Notes: generated by a model from the letters alone, not told the origin. Shown: positions 45,199 through 54,871, numbered from the stretch's first letter. The stretch is DNA of 64,000 nucleotides from Paenibacillus psychroresistens (GCF_009728935.1 NZ_CP034235.1:7961501-8025500), one strand, 5' to 3'. A program made the numbers and translations.

Positions 45199-45663
45199 TT
45201 AATATTGTCCTTTAATTACAAAATAAGAACCTCGAATTGTTCCAGCTAGTTTAGATTTCTGTCTAGCAAACTTAAACTTTTCTGCTAACTCCTTTGGAAT
45301 CTCCATCCCTTCAGAAAGCTTAAATCCAACGGCCCGCTTCTTAGGGTCATCAACCGTATACATCACATTGATGCTAAGACCATCCTCATAAAAGACGTAG
45401 GTAAATTGGATATTCTCCACTTGAAAACGCGATGTTTCTAAAGGTTTGGCCGCAAACTCAATATTACGTTCTTCTTTCAAAATGCGGTTCACATAATCAA
45501 GGCTCTCCTGACTTTCGCTAGCTGGTACAACCGTAAATTCATGATTGTATTTGTTCATAAAGTAACGGGCTTCATTAGCACGTAAACCAGCAAGCGCTTC
45601 TACTACAGGTGAAGACTCTAAACCTACTGCAGACACATTTTTAAAATCAACGATATACGACAT
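45199..45663 (-). CDS. Uncharacterised 154-residue protein, copy 1
   Basis: It is about 90% identical to the protein at 54387-54848; I do not recognise the family. It has no signal peptide or membrane span and mixes alternating hydrophobic strands (VENIQFTYVFYEDGLSINVMY) with charged helices. The second in-frame ATG (45663) is chosen by analogy with copy 2, where it has a clear ribosome site. The SGNH hydrolase gene lies just upstream on the same strand. Copy 2 lies behind a GyrI-like gene, so a ligand-binding role is conceivable, but that is only guilt by association. Confidence 0.8.
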   Translation of the reverse strand: MSYIVDFKNVSAVGLESSPVVEALAGLRANEARYFMNKYNHEFTVVPASESQESLDYVNRILKEERNIEFAAKPLETSRFQVENIQFTYVFYEDGLSINVMYTVDDPKKRAVGFKLSEGMEIPKELAEKFKFARQKSKLAGTIRGSYFVIKGQY

Positions 45664-45686
45664 TTCCATCCATTCCTTTTCTTTTT

Positions 45687-46382
45687 TTATTTTTTTTTTA
45701 CCAGAGCAAGCATTTTCTCATAAAGTGGATCAAATTCGTTGGCTATATCATCAGGTATTGCAATGGAAGAAAGCCCGAAAGTACGAGAAATCACTTGTGC
45801 CATGACTAAATTCCCCAAATAATTTACATGTAACCAGTCTCTCATTAATTTCTGATACTCATCAGGTTCTGAACGATAAAATGGTTCAAAGAAAGCATAC
45901 TGATCAATTAAGGGAATCCCGAGTTCTTGTGATAATTCTCTATTTACTTGCATATAAGCTTCAAATAAAGCATGAAATTTATCATTACCCTGATGATAAA
46001 CCGGACAATAATAGGTTTGCAGCACAGGAATAGCTTGATACTGCTGGATCAAGGAGCAAATTTCCTTTAAACGTTCCTTATATTCTTTTATAGGCATCTC
46101 TTGATTAGCATCATTACCTCCAATGGTAACAATGACTAGTGCTGGCTGATGTGGCTTTACATCACGCTCTATTCGATCGAGTAAGTTAATCGTCGATTCT
46201 CCGCCAATACCTAGATTAGTCACAGTGACATGATTTCCAATCTCTTGTCTTAGATTAATATAAAACCAATCCACCCAATTGTGTCTCCCGTTATTAGCAA
46301 AAGACAGCTCTGTATTACTTGAACCAAACGTACAGATACGAAAAGCTCTGTCTGTTTGCACTTTCCATTGATCTAATAACAT
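45687..46382 (-). CDS. SGNH/GDSL-family hydrolase
   Basis: The four SGNH blocks are visible: FGSSNTEL (block I, catalytic Ser at about 22), LGIGGES (Gly), TIGGNDAN (Asn) and DWLHVNYLG near the C-terminus (Asp and His). These esterases or acetylhydrolases act on sugars, lipids or cell-wall polymers. With no signal peptide, the 231-residue protein is probably cytoplasmic. The uncharacterised gene begins 23 bases downstream, so they likely share a transcript. GGGGGCGG lies before the ATG. Confidence 0.88.
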   Translation of the reverse strand: MLLDQWKVQTDRAFRICTFGSSNTELSFANNGRHNWVDWFYINLRQEIGNHVTVTNLGIGGESTINLLDRIERDVKPHQPALVIVTIGGNDANQEMPIKEYKERLKEICSLIQQYQAIPVLQTYYCPVYHQGNDKFHALFEAYMQVNRELSQELGIPLIDQYAFFEPFYRSEPDEYQKLMRDWLHVNYLGNLVMAQVISRTFGLSSIAIPDDIANEFDPLYEKMLALVKKK

Positions 46383-46538
46383 GTACCATCCGCCCCCTAT
46401 GAAAATAATAAATCGACTAGATTACTTCATACTACAATTTCACTTGGATATTTGCTACCAAATTATAGTTTAGATATCAACTGTCTTCGCAGCGTTTAGT
46501 ATGTATCGGCAAGTTTTTAGTTAAACTATCCTGACTGG

Positions 46539-46597
46539 TATAATGCTTATAAATTAATAAAAAAGCGAAATGCCTGAACGTGCCAGCCTTCGCTTTT
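46539..46597 (+). promoter_or_regulatory. Extended -10 promoter and leader hairpin of the Crp/Fnr gene
   Basis: TGGTATAAT (46536-46544) is an extended -10 element. The early transcript then contains AAAAGCGAA (46561-46569) and TTCGCTTTT (46589-46597), a perfect 9-base stem, ending 20 bases before the start codon. The hairpin ends in T residues, so it might act as an attenuator. Confidence 0.5.
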
Positions 46598-46617
46598 CTA
46601 CACTATGGAGGATGTAC

Positions 46618-47133
46618 ATGATATTACACAAAGGTGAGACCTTATTTCGGCAAGGAGAGTCTGGACCGCTTTATCACCTACGCAGCGGTTTATTAAAAAT
46701 TCTTCGAACCCATCAAGATGGATCGCAGATTTTAGTCAATATTATTGTGCCCGATGAAATCATACCTCATCATTCTTTAATAAGCCCCAATCCTTATTAC
46801 GGGACAGCCTTGGCCCTCGTTACCTGCGAGATCGATATCCTGTCGGAAGTGGAATGGTATTCGGAGCTAGAACTAAACCTGGAACGATATCAATCCATCG
46901 CCTTACAGCTGCAAGACAAATTACGAATGATGCTGCAACGTGTCGACCAACTAACCGAAGTCTCACCTGTAGAGAAACTTCGGAAACTTCAATCCTGGTT
47001 CCATTCTTACATCACACCTGCCACTATAACGGATGTGTTGACACAGGACGAAATTGGCCAATTCATTGGTCTTCGTCGCGAGACAATTAATCGACTGCTT
47101 CGCAGCCAATCAGAAATGGAGGAGCATACCTAA
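46618..47133 (+). CDS. Short Crp/Fnr-family transcriptional regulator
   Basis: It has a cyclic-nucleotide-binding-type beta barrel (KGETLFRQGESGPLYHLRSG, residues 5-24, in parts), a dimer helix and a C-terminal helix-turn-helix TQDEIGQFIGLRRETINRLL. At 171 residues it is about 50 shorter than typical and lacks the first helix. It has a single cysteine, so no Fe-S cluster as in Fnr. The recognition helix keeps R-E-x-x-x-R as in Crp, predicting binding to TGTGA-type sites; exactly such a site precedes hmp. The ATG at 46618 lies 6 bases after GGAGG; the earlier ATG at 46570 falls inside the leader hairpin. Confidence 0.85.
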   Translation: MILHKGETLFRQGESGPLYHLRSGLLKILRTHQDGSQILVNIIVPDEIIPHHSLISPNPYYGTALALVTCEIDILSEVEWYSELELNLERYQSIALQLQDKLRMMLQRVDQLTEVSPVEKLRKLQSWFHSYITPATITDVLTQDEIGQFIGLRRETINRLLRSQSEMEEHT

Positions 47134-47141
47134 ACTTCTCA

Positions 47142-48395
47142 TTACGAGATAGGTACCTCTAGCTCAGAGCCTTGGGCATCTTCCAAACTGCCAGATGGCC
47201 CGAAAAATTCATAATGAATATCATTGGCATTAATTTTCCATTTCTTCAAGAGGCTGTTCACAGTTCTCATAAATGGCACGGGACCGCAGAAGTAGAAGCT
47301 CGCTTCCTTAGTTGAAATTACTTGCTGAAGCCAAGGCAAGTCGATAATGCCTTCTTTATCATAAGCATTCATCTCTCTATCTAGATTCGTTGGCTTACCA
47401 TAACACCAATAGGCAGATATTTGCGGAGAACAACTAGCAAGTTCCTCTACTTCTTGTTTTAGGGCATGAACACTCCCATTCTGAGCGGCATGAATAAATG
47501 TGATAGCTCGGTTCGGATTGGTTTCTGCCAGAGTTTTAAGCATACTGACTAGCGGTGTTAATCCAACCCCGCCACTAATGAAGACGATCGGTCGAGAGTC
47601 ATGCTCATCCAGAGTGAATTCACCGGAAGGTACCGATAGCCAGAGTATATGCTCCTGATCAATATGCTTGTGTAAGTACGCCGATACCTTCCCAGTTGGC
47701 TTATCCAGGATCGCGTCTTCTCGCTTGACGGAAATTCTGTAATAAGGTTTACCCGGAGTATCAGACAAACTATATTGACGTATATGCGTATTTGATTCGC
47801 CCGGTATTTCTAACTTCACACTGATATACTGTCCTGGTTTAAACGAAGCAATTGCTTCCCTATCCTGCGGTACCAGATAAAATGATGTAATCACGTCGCT
47901 CTCTTTAACCTTCTTATCTACTCGAAATGCTCTAAAGCCTGCCCATCCACCTTTTTGCTTCTCCGACTGTTGATACAGTTCGGCTTCCACTCCAATAAAG
48001 GCATTGGCTATTACACCGTAAGCCTCCGCCCATGCCTGCATGATTTCCTCCGTAGCCATGTCACCAAGAACATCCTTGATAGCAGCAAGAAGATTTTCTC
48101 CAACTATGGGATAATGCTCCGCTCTAATACCGAGACTACGGTGCTTGTGTGCAATCTGTTTCACTACCGGTAAGATCATCTCCAGCTTATCAATATGCAG
48201 TGCTGCTGCATAAACAGCATTGGCAAGAGCAGTCTGTTGTTTTCCTTTACTCTGATTCGCATGATTAAATATATTCAGTAGCTCCGGATGATTCGTAAAA
48301 AGTAATTGATAGAATCGTGTCGTGATATCCGTTCCGTGTTTTTCCAACACTGGAACTGTTGATTTAATGATTCTTATTGTTTCACTGCTAAGCAT
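47142..48395 (-). CDS. hmp: Flavohemoglobin (nitric oxide dioxygenase)
   Basis: Residues 1-140 form the globin domain with distal Tyr29 and proximal His85; then come the FAD-binding domain (about 150-260, RQYSLSDTP and GKVSAYLH) and the NAD-binding domain (about 265-400, GGVGLTPLVSML and YFCGPVPFM). The 417 residues are slightly longer than typical Hmp. It oxidises NO to nitrate using NADH and oxygen and protects against nitrosative stress. A Crp/Fnr-type operator lies at a class II activation position before its promoter, and the Crp/Fnr gene ends 8 bases from its stop in convergent orientation. Confidence 0.95.
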   Translation of the reverse strand: MLSSETIRIIKSTVPVLEKHGTDITTRFYQLLFTNHPELLNIFNHANQSKGKQQTALANAVYAAALHIDKLEMILPVVKQIAHKHRSLGIRAEHYPIVGENLLAAIKDVLGDMATEEIMQAWAEAYGVIANAFIGVEAELYQQSEKQKGGWAGFRAFRVDKKVKESDVITSFYLVPQDREAIASFKPGQYISVKLEIPGESNTHIRQYSLSDTPGKPYYRISVKREDAILDKPTGKVSAYLHKHIDQEHILWLSVPSGEFTLDEHDSRPIVFISGGVGLTPLVSMLKTLAETNPNRAITFIHAAQNGSVHALKQEVEELASCSPQISAYWCYGKPTNLDREMNAYDKEGIIDLPWLQQVISTKEASFYFCGPVPFMRTVNSLLKKWKINANDIHYEFFGPSGSLEDAQGSELEVPIS

Positions 48396-48432
48396 GGAAT
48401 CTCCTCACTTTCATTGACTGGGTATGAAGCCA

Positions 48433-48476
48433 AGTATACATGAGATACAACCTTGTATTGTGTGATTACAATCACA
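48433..48476 (-). promoter_or_regulatory. hmp promoter with perfect Crp/Fnr-type site
   Basis: TGTGATTACAATCACA (48461-48476) is a perfect TGTGA-N6-TCACA palindrome. On the minus strand the -10 box TATACT lies at 48433-48438 and the -35 region is weak. The palindrome centre is about 42 bases upstream of the expected transcript start, the classic position for class II activation by Crp/Fnr proteins. Confidence 0.8.
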
Positions 48477-48543
48477 TCAATTAGCAACAATCTGTGAAGA
48501 AGAGAATACAGTTTCATTGGCGACTGGAGGGTTGATGTAACGT

Positions 48544-48590
48544 AAAAAGAGCAAAGCCAAGCTTTGTTTCAGCTTGAATCTTTGCTCTTT
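48544..48590 (-). terminator. Terminator after the giant repeat SLH protein
   Basis: AAAGAGCAAAG pairs with CTTTGCTCTTT, with an inner AAGCT/AGCTT stem; the minus strand ends in CTTTTTACG. Confidence 0.8.
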
Positions 48591-48660
48591 CCTAACGTTT
48601 ATTTTGCGAATGTTTTGCAATCCTATTGGTGTTTATGGAACAATACTCATTTTATTAACC

Positions 48661-51600
48661 TTAACCCAAAGAATCTAACAATGTTTTTACTTCTGGATTC
48701 AAGTTTAACGCATTGAGAATCAATTGTAGAGCCTCAGCACGTGTCGACTTAGCCTTAGGCTCTAACTTGTTATCTCCTCTACCGCTGATTAACCCAGCTT
48801 TGGAAGCTTCAATTAAAGCATCCTTGGCATAAGAACTGCCAATATCTGTGAAGGTTTCATCCATATCAGTTACAGACTCTACAGCTGATAAGTTAACAAT
48901 ACGGGAGATAATGACAATCATTTCTTCGCGCGATATTGTACGATCAGGTCTAAATGTACCGTCACCATAACCACTTAATACCCCGGCAGCAGTTAGCTTT
49001 TCGATAGCATCTTTAGCCCAATGATCACCGATATCTCCCATATTAGGAATAGACGTACCACCTGCTATATCAAATACTTTAGAAAGAATAGTTGCAAATT
49101 CAGCACGCGTGATATCTGCATCTGGTTTAATTGTCTTATCTCCATACCCCTGAAGAATACCTAATTTAAGGAATACGTCGATTGTCTTTTCTGCCCAATG
49201 TCCTTTTGTATCTGTAGGAACTACTATAGGAACATCATTTTTCAAAGCTTCAGTAACTTTAGTTTCAATACTCTTAACTGTGTTCCCAGTACTTACTGCT
49301 GTATTAATAAATACATCCACTTTAGGAGTAGCAGTAGGTGTTGGTGCAACAGTTGGAGTAGATATAGGTGAAGGAGTTGCTGTTGGAGCTGGAGTTGCAG
49401 TCGGTACATTTGTTGGTTGTGTATAAGGTGTCACAACAACTGTTCGAGTTTTCTCTACGGCATTGTTACCTGCCGAATCACTCACGTTGTAGTGGAATGT
49501 ATACTTCCCAGCTACCGCTGTGTTCAACACGCTTCCCGAGTTAACATCATTGCTAATCGTCACCACAATATGGCTCGTTCGATCTCCATCGATATTATCC
49601 AATGCCGTTGCACCCGCATCCGTATAGCTAGCTCCATGGGTCAGGTTTACTGTTGCATTTCCTATCAATGTTATGATCGGTAGAGTGATATCCTGTGTAG
49701 CTACTACTACACTTCGAGTTACTTCTACGGCTGCATTTCCTGCCGTATCACTCACGTTGTAGTGGTACGTATACGTCCCTGCTACCGCTGTGTTCAGCAC
49801 ACTTCCCGCATTAACATCGTTACTTATCGTTACCACGATATGGCTCGTTCGATCTCCATCGATATTATCCAATGCCGTTGCACCCGCATCCATATAACTG
49901 GCTCCATGGGTCAGGTTTACTGTTGCATTTCCTATCAATGTTATGATCGGTAGAGTGATATCCTGTGTAGCTACTACTACATTTCGAGTTACTTCTACGG
50001 CCGCATTGCCTGCTGTATCACTCACATTGTAGTGGTACGTATACTTCCCGGCTACCGCTGTGTTCAGCACGCTTCCCGAGTTAACATCGTTACTAATCGT
50101 TACCACGATATGACTCGTTCGATCTCCATCGATATTATCCAATGCCGTTGCACCCGCATCTGTATAGGTGGCTCCATGGATCAGGTTTACATTCGCATTT
50201 CCTACTAATGTAATGATCGGCAGAGTGATATCTTTTACAGCTACTACTACACTTCGAGTTACTTCTACGGCCGCATTGCCTGCCGTATCACTCACATTAT
50301 AGTGGTACGTATACTTCCCGGCTACCGCTGTGTTCAACACGCTTCCCGAGTTAACATCGTTACTAATCGTTACCACGATATGACTCGTTCGATCTCCATC
50401 GATATTATCCAATGCCGTTGCACCCGCATCTGTATAGGTGGCTCCATGGATCAGGTTTACATTCGCATTTCCAACTAATGTAATGATCGGCAGAGTGATA
50501 TCTTTTACAGCTACTACTACACTTCGAGTTACTTCTACTGCCGCATTTCCTGCCGTATCACTCACGTTGTAGTGGTACGTATACGTCCCGGCTACCGCTG
50601 TGTTCAGCACACTTCCCGCATTAACATCGTTACTTATCGTTACCACGATATGGCTCGTTCGATCTCCATCGATATTATCTAAAGCCGTTGCACCCGCATC
50701 TGTATAGGTAGCTCCATGGATCAGGTTTACTGTTGCATTTCCTATCAATGTAATGACTGGAAGGTTGATATCTTGTACGGCTACCACTACACTTCTAGTT
50801 ACTTCTACAGCCTCGTTGCCTGCCGTATCACTCACGTTGTAGTGGAACGTATACGTCCCAGCTACCGCTGTGTTCAGTACACTTCCCCCATAAACATCGT
50901 TGCTAACTGTTACCACAATATGGTTCGTTCGATCTCCATCGATATTATCCAATGCCGTTGCACCTGCATCCATATAGCTGGCTCCATAGGTCAGGTTTAC
51001 TGTTGCATTTCCTATCAATGTAATGACTGGAAGAGTGATATCTTGTACAGCTACTACTACACTTCGAGTTACTTCTACAGCCTCATTGCCTGCCGTATCA
51101 CTCACGTTGTAGTGGAACGTATACGTCCCAGCTACCGCTGTGTTCAGTACACTTCCCCCATAAACATCGTTGCTAACTGTTACCACAATATGGCTCGTTC
51201 GATCTCCATCGATATTATCCAATGCTGTTGCACCTGCATCCATATAGCTGGCTCCATAGGTCAGGTTTACTGTTGCATTTCCTATCAATGTAATGACTGG
51301 CAATGTAGTATCCTGTATTGCTACTACTACACTTCGAGTTACTTCTACGGCGGCATTGCCTGCCGTATCATTCACATTGTAGTGGTACGTATACGTCCCG
51401 GCTACCGCTGTGTTCAGTACACTTCCCCCATAAACTTCATTGCTGACCGTCACCACGATTTGGCTCGTTCGATCCCCATCGATATTATCCAATGCTGTTG
51501 CACCTGCATCCGTGTAGCTGGCTCCATAGGTCAGGTTTACTGTTGCGTTTCCTATCAATGTAATGACTGGAAGAGTGATATCTTGTACAGCTACTACTAC

Positions 51601-53919
51601 ACTTCGAGTTACTTCTACAGCCTCATTGCCTGCCGTATCACTCACGTTGTAGTGGAACGTATACGTCCCAGCTACCGCTGTGTTCAGTACACTTCCCCCA
51701 TAAACATCGTTGCTAACTGTTACCACAATATGGTTTGTTCGATCCCCATCGATATTATCTAAAGCCGTTGCACCCGCATCCGTGTAGCTGGCTCCATAGG
51801 TCAGGTTTACTGTTGCATTTCCTATCAATGTAATGACTGGCAATGTAGTATCCTGTATTGCTACTACTACACTTCGAGTTACTTCTACGGCGGCATTGCC
51901 TGCCGTATCATTCACATTGTAGTGGTACGTATACGTCCCGGCTACCGCTGTGTTCAGTACACTTCCCCCATAAACATCATTGCTAACTGTTACCACAATA
52001 TGGCTCGTTCGATCTCCATCGATATTATCCAATGCCGTTGCACCTGCATCCATATAACTAGCTCCATAGGTCAGGTTTACTGTTGCGTTTCCTATCAATG
52101 TAATGACTGGTGGTGTTATGTCTGGTGGTGCATTCACTGTTAAAGTATACGTAATCTTCGTTATTCTATCCTCGGCAGTAACAATGAGCTTCTGTCCTGT
52201 TGCTAAAGCTGCTGTTGCTAAGGTTGTTCCGTCTGCATCATATATATCAAACGTTGCATTCACTGCAGGCGTGATCGCTGTCCTCAATGCAGTTAGCGTT
52301 GTTAAATATGGAATGTCCATGATCGTTTCATTCGCTGTTACTCCCGTACTTACTGTTCCAATTGTCGATGTCAACGTTGCAGTAGAACTTAGTGCTTCAG
52401 TTAACGGAAATACCGCTGTTATCACACCTGCATTAACTGAATTCGTTGCGGTAACTCCGGCTATAGTAAAGTAGTTAGCCGGCACTCCGGTTAAGGTATA
52501 TCCTGCCTTCGGAGTCAGAGTGATCGTCGCCGTGTATGCTGTATTTGCTGCAAACGTTGCATCCTCGGGGGACCAAGCAATCGCTGCGGTATATTGTGCT
52601 GTGGAGGCAATCGATGCTACGGGTGTTCCTCCTTTTACCGGCGCAGTTACTCCCACTACAGCGGCTGTAGCTATGATTATAGCTTGAGTTGCAGGGAATA
52701 CCACTGTGATAACACCTGAATCCGCTGCATTCGTAGAGTTGGCTCCAACAACAGTAAAGTAATTTGCCGTTATACCAGCTAATGTATATCCGGTTTTCGG
52801 GGTCAGAGTGATCGTCGCCGTATAGGCTGTATTTCCAGCAAAGGTTGCATCCGCTGGGGACCAAACAATCGCCGCAGTATAAGCCGAGGTTGCAGCAATT
52901 GATGCTGTTGGCGCTGCACCCGCTACCGGTACAGCTACTCCTGCTATGACTGAGGTTGGCAATGCATCTAAAAAGGGATATCCGCTATTAACCGCAGAAT
53001 CCATCCCCCAAACCACGGAAAAATTCCAGCCTGCATTGGTATAAGTTGTCAGCAACTTCATGCTTGCAGTTACATAACCCACACCTTTTCCTGTATCCGA
53101 TTGTTTTGTTGTAGTTTTGTCATAGAAGCTGTTAGTGATTGTTCCTGTATTAGACCCGATCAAACCGCCTGCACTGGAGCCTGTTATTTTCCCGGTAGCG
53201 TAGCTCTTATTAATAGTAAGCGCGTTGGTTCCGACCAAACCCCCAACTTGGCTTGTCCCGCTTACAGTTCCTGTGGCATAGGTGCTGCTGATTGCTTCTT
53301 GGCTATATCCTGCCAAACCACCTACGCCAGTTCCCCCAGTCACATTTACTTTGGAGTACGAGGTTCTGATATACATTAGATTTAGTCCGACCAATCCACC
53401 AGTGTTATTTACACCGCGCAAAGTTCCGGTAGCGGAGCTGTTGCTGATAGTCCCTTGATTTTGCCCTACCAAGCCGCCTGTATTATTTTTACCAACCACA
53501 TTAATACTTACAAGATTTATGTTCTTAAGTTCTCCATATGCAATCGCTGTAAAGAGACCCACATTATCAGTTCCCGATCGATTGATTTTAAGATTCGTGA
53601 TTTTAAAACCATTACCATCCAAGTTACCTCCAAAAAAAGAATCTCCAAGATCACCTATTGGCACCCAGTTAGTATAGATGCTCAAATCAATATCTGCTGT
53701 CTGCCTGAAATAAATGCCCCCACCTGTATGATTCCTGAGCTCATTGAGCTGGACAGCTGTGGCTACTCGGTATGGGTCTCCTATTGTACCCGTTCCACCT
53801 GCAAAAGCTACCTCTGCATAGGCTTTGTCAACTCTGATAAACAGTCCGTTCAATCCACCTAACACCATCAATATTATTAAGAGGATGGAAATTCCTCTTT
53901 TATAACTAACACGCATCAT
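48661..53919 (-). CDS. Giant SLH surface protein with GLUG motifs and ten Ig-like (DUF5011-type) repeats
   Basis: The 1752-residue protein has a signal peptide (1 to about 35), GLUG-type turns (about 130-270, GGLVGQNQGTISNS), two Ig-like repeats ending near 500, a cadherin-like segment, ten nearly identical 90-residue Ig-like domains (about 600-1495, with YTDAGATALDNIDGD), a Pro-Thr linker and three C-terminal SLH domains (about 1570-1750). The Ig repeats resemble DUF5011. It should form a long wall-anchored rod that holds an N-terminal head away from the cell. GAGGAGG precedes the tandem ATG codons. Confidence 0.92.
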   Translation of the reverse strand: MMRVSYKRGISILLIILMVLGGLNGLFIRVDKAYAEVAFAGGTGTIGDPYRVATAVQLNELRNHTGGGIYFRQTADIDLSIYTNWVPIGDLGDSFFGGNLDGNGFKITNLKINRSGTDNVGLFTAIAYGELKNINLVSINVVGKNNTGGLVGQNQGTISNSSATGTLRGVNNTGGLVGLNLMYIRTSYSKVNVTGGTGVGGLAGYSQEAISSTYATGTVSGTSQVGGLVGTNALTINKSYATGKITGSSAGGLIGSNTGTITNSFYDKTTTKQSDTGKGVGYVTASMKLLTTYTNAGWNFSVVWGMDSAVNSGYPFLDALPTSVIAGVAVPVAGAAPTASIAATSAYTAAIVWSPADATFAGNTAYTATITLTPKTGYTLAGITANYFTVVGANSTNAADSGVITVVFPATQAIIIATAAVVGVTAPVKGGTPVASIASTAQYTAAIAWSPEDATFAANTAYTATITLTPKAGYTLTGVPANYFTIAGVTATNSVNAGVITAVFPLTEALSSTATLTSTIGTVSTGVTANETIMDIPYLTTLTALRTAITPAVNATFDIYDADGTTLATAALATGQKLIVTAEDRITKITYTLTVNAPPDITPPVITLIGNATVNLTYGASYMDAGATALDNIDGDRTSHIVVTVSNDVYGGSVLNTAVAGTYTYHYNVNDTAGNAAVEVTRSVVVAIQDTTLPVITLIGNATVNLTYGASYTDAGATALDNIDGDRTNHIVVTVSNDVYGGSVLNTAVAGTYTFHYNVSDTAGNEAVEVTRSVVVAVQDITLPVITLIGNATVNLTYGASYTDAGATALDNIDGDRTSQIVVTVSNEVYGGSVLNTAVAGTYTYHYNVNDTAGNAAVEVTRSVVVAIQDTTLPVITLIGNATVNLTYGASYMDAGATALDNIDGDRTSHIVVTVSNDVYGGSVLNTAVAGTYTFHYNVSDTAGNEAVEVTRSVVVAVQDITLPVITLIGNATVNLTYGASYMDAGATALDNIDGDRTNHIVVTVSNDVYGGSVLNTAVAGTYTFHYNVSDTAGNEAVEVTRSVVVAVQDINLPVITLIGNATVNLIHGATYTDAGATALDNIDGDRTSHIVVTISNDVNAGSVLNTAVAGTYTYHYNVSDTAGNAAVEVTRSVVVAVKDITLPIITLVGNANVNLIHGATYTDAGATALDNIDGDRTSHIVVTISNDVNSGSVLNTAVAGKYTYHYNVSDTAGNAAVEVTRSVVVAVKDITLPIITLVGNANVNLIHGATYTDAGATALDNIDGDRTSHIVVTISNDVNSGSVLNTAVAGKYTYHYNVSDTAGNAAVEVTRNVVVATQDITLPIITLIGNATVNLTHGASYMDAGATALDNIDGDRTSHIVVTISNDVNAGSVLNTAVAGTYTYHYNVSDTAGNAAVEVTRSVVVATQDITLPIITLIGNATVNLTHGASYTDAGATALDNIDGDRTSHIVVTISNDVNSGSVLNTAVAGKYTFHYNVSDSAGNNAVEKTRTVVVTPYTQPTNVPTATPAPTATPSPISTPTVAPTPTATPKVDVFINTAVSTGNTVKSIETKVTEALKNDVPIVVPTDTKGHWAEKTIDVFLKLGILQGYGDKTIKPDADITRAEFATILSKVFDIAGGTSIPNMGDIGDHWAKDAIEKLTAAGVLSGYGDGTFRPDRTISREEMIVIISRIVNLSAVESVTDMDETFTDIGSSYAKDALIEASKAGLISGRGDNKLEPKAKSTRAEALQLILNALNLNPEVKTLLDSLG
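49429..52128. repeat. Ten tandem 270-bp coding repeats
   Basis: The same sequence recurs with an exact 270-base period: for example GATATTATCCAATGCCGTTG or a close variant appears at about 49592 and every 270 bases to about 52022. Neighbouring units are almost identical at the DNA level and alternating units match best, a sign of recent expansion of one or two units at a time. Antisense frames through the block are by-products of the repeats. Confidence 0.93.
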
Positions 53920-54281
53920 AATTCCTCCTCAAAATCTATCTAACTCATCGCTTAAGCAAGCATGTCTCAACCAGTTCATTTTATAATAAATGAATTACTC
54001 TAAACTAGATGCAGAAGGTCACTAGAAATGAGGATAAAAGCTCTTATTCGACATTAATAGTGAATTTATATGACTAAAGTCATGTTTATATAAAATTAAA
54101 AAATAGCAACTTGACCAACCCCGATGAGGTTTACAAGCTTGATCTGTACAGTCTGTCCGGCGCTCTGTTCATCATTCTACAATTAATACTTTCATTAGTT
54201 ATATCGTTATGGTCAGAAAGCTTCTTTTGATTTTCAATCTATATTTACACTGCTTACTATAAAACTAATTTTCAATAGCAA
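53920..54281. other. Intergenic upstream region of the giant SLH gene
   Basis: It presumably holds the promoter of the SLH gene. The only structure I see is the inverted repeat ATGACT-AA-AGTCAT at 54070-54083. A 26-codon open stretch on the minus strand (54096-54176) ending VGQVAIF looks protein-like but has no start. Confidence 0.3.
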
Positions 54282-54319
54282 AGAGAAACTCCCCACAATA
54301 AACTGTGAGGAGTTTCTCT
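54282..54319 (-). terminator. Terminator of the GyrI-like operon
   Basis: AGAGAAACTCC and GGAGTTTCTCT form a long stem with CACA/TGTG inside; the minus strand continues TTTGCTATT. Confidence 0.8.
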
Positions 54320-54386
54320 GGTTTCAAAATCATGAATATAAATAAAACAAACCGATCGAAGTTCAATTCCACGATCAAGTCTTACT

Positions 54387-54848
54387 TTAATATTGTCCTT
54401 TAATTACAAAGAACGAGCCCCGAATTGTTCCAGCTAGTTTAGACTTCTGCCTAGCAAACTTAAACTTACCTTCCAACTCCTTTGGTACCTCCATCCCCTC
54501 AGAAAGCTTAAAACCAACGGCCCGCTTCTTAGGGTCATCAACCGTATACATGACATTGATCCCAAGACCATCCTCATAAAAGATGTAGGTAAATTGAATA
54601 TTTTCCACTTGAAAACGCGAAGTTTCTAAAGGTTTGGCCGCAAACGCAATATCACGTTCTTTCAAAATGCGGTTCACATAATCAAGGTTCTCCTGACTTT
54701 CGCTAGCGGGTACAACCGTAAATTCATGTTTGTATTTGTTCATAAAGTAACGGGCTTCATTAGCACGTAAACCAGTAAGCGCTTCTGCTACAGGTGAAGA
54801 CCCTAAACCTACCGTAGATACATTTTTGAAATCAACGATATAGGACAT
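54387..54848 (-). CDS. Uncharacterised 153-residue protein, copy 2
   Basis: It is near-identical to the protein at 45199-45663 (about 16 differences, including one residue missing after ILKE). The ATG at 54848 has GGAGGG with 6 bases of spacing, whereas the ATG at 54854 abuts it. The gene follows a GyrI-like gene by 23 bases on the same strand. The function is unknown. Confidence 0.82.
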   Translation of the reverse strand: MSYIVDFKNVSTVGLGSSPVAEALTGLRANEARYFMNKYKHEFTVVPASESQENLDYVNRILKERDIAFAAKPLETSRFQVENIQFTYIFYEDGLGINVMYTVDDPKKRAVGFKLSEGMEVPKELEGKFKFARQKSKLAGTIRGSFFVIKGQY

Positions 54849-54871
54849 TCTCATCCCTCCAATGATCTAGT

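Noticed and set aside
50716..51762. Long plus-strand frame of 348 codons
   Set aside because: It is antisense to the ten tandem repeats and exists only because their 270-base period is divisible by three.
54096..54176. Short minus-strand protein-like stretch ending VGQVAIF
   Set aside because: No start codon and no recognisable homologue, so it may be chance or an unidentifiable gene remnant.
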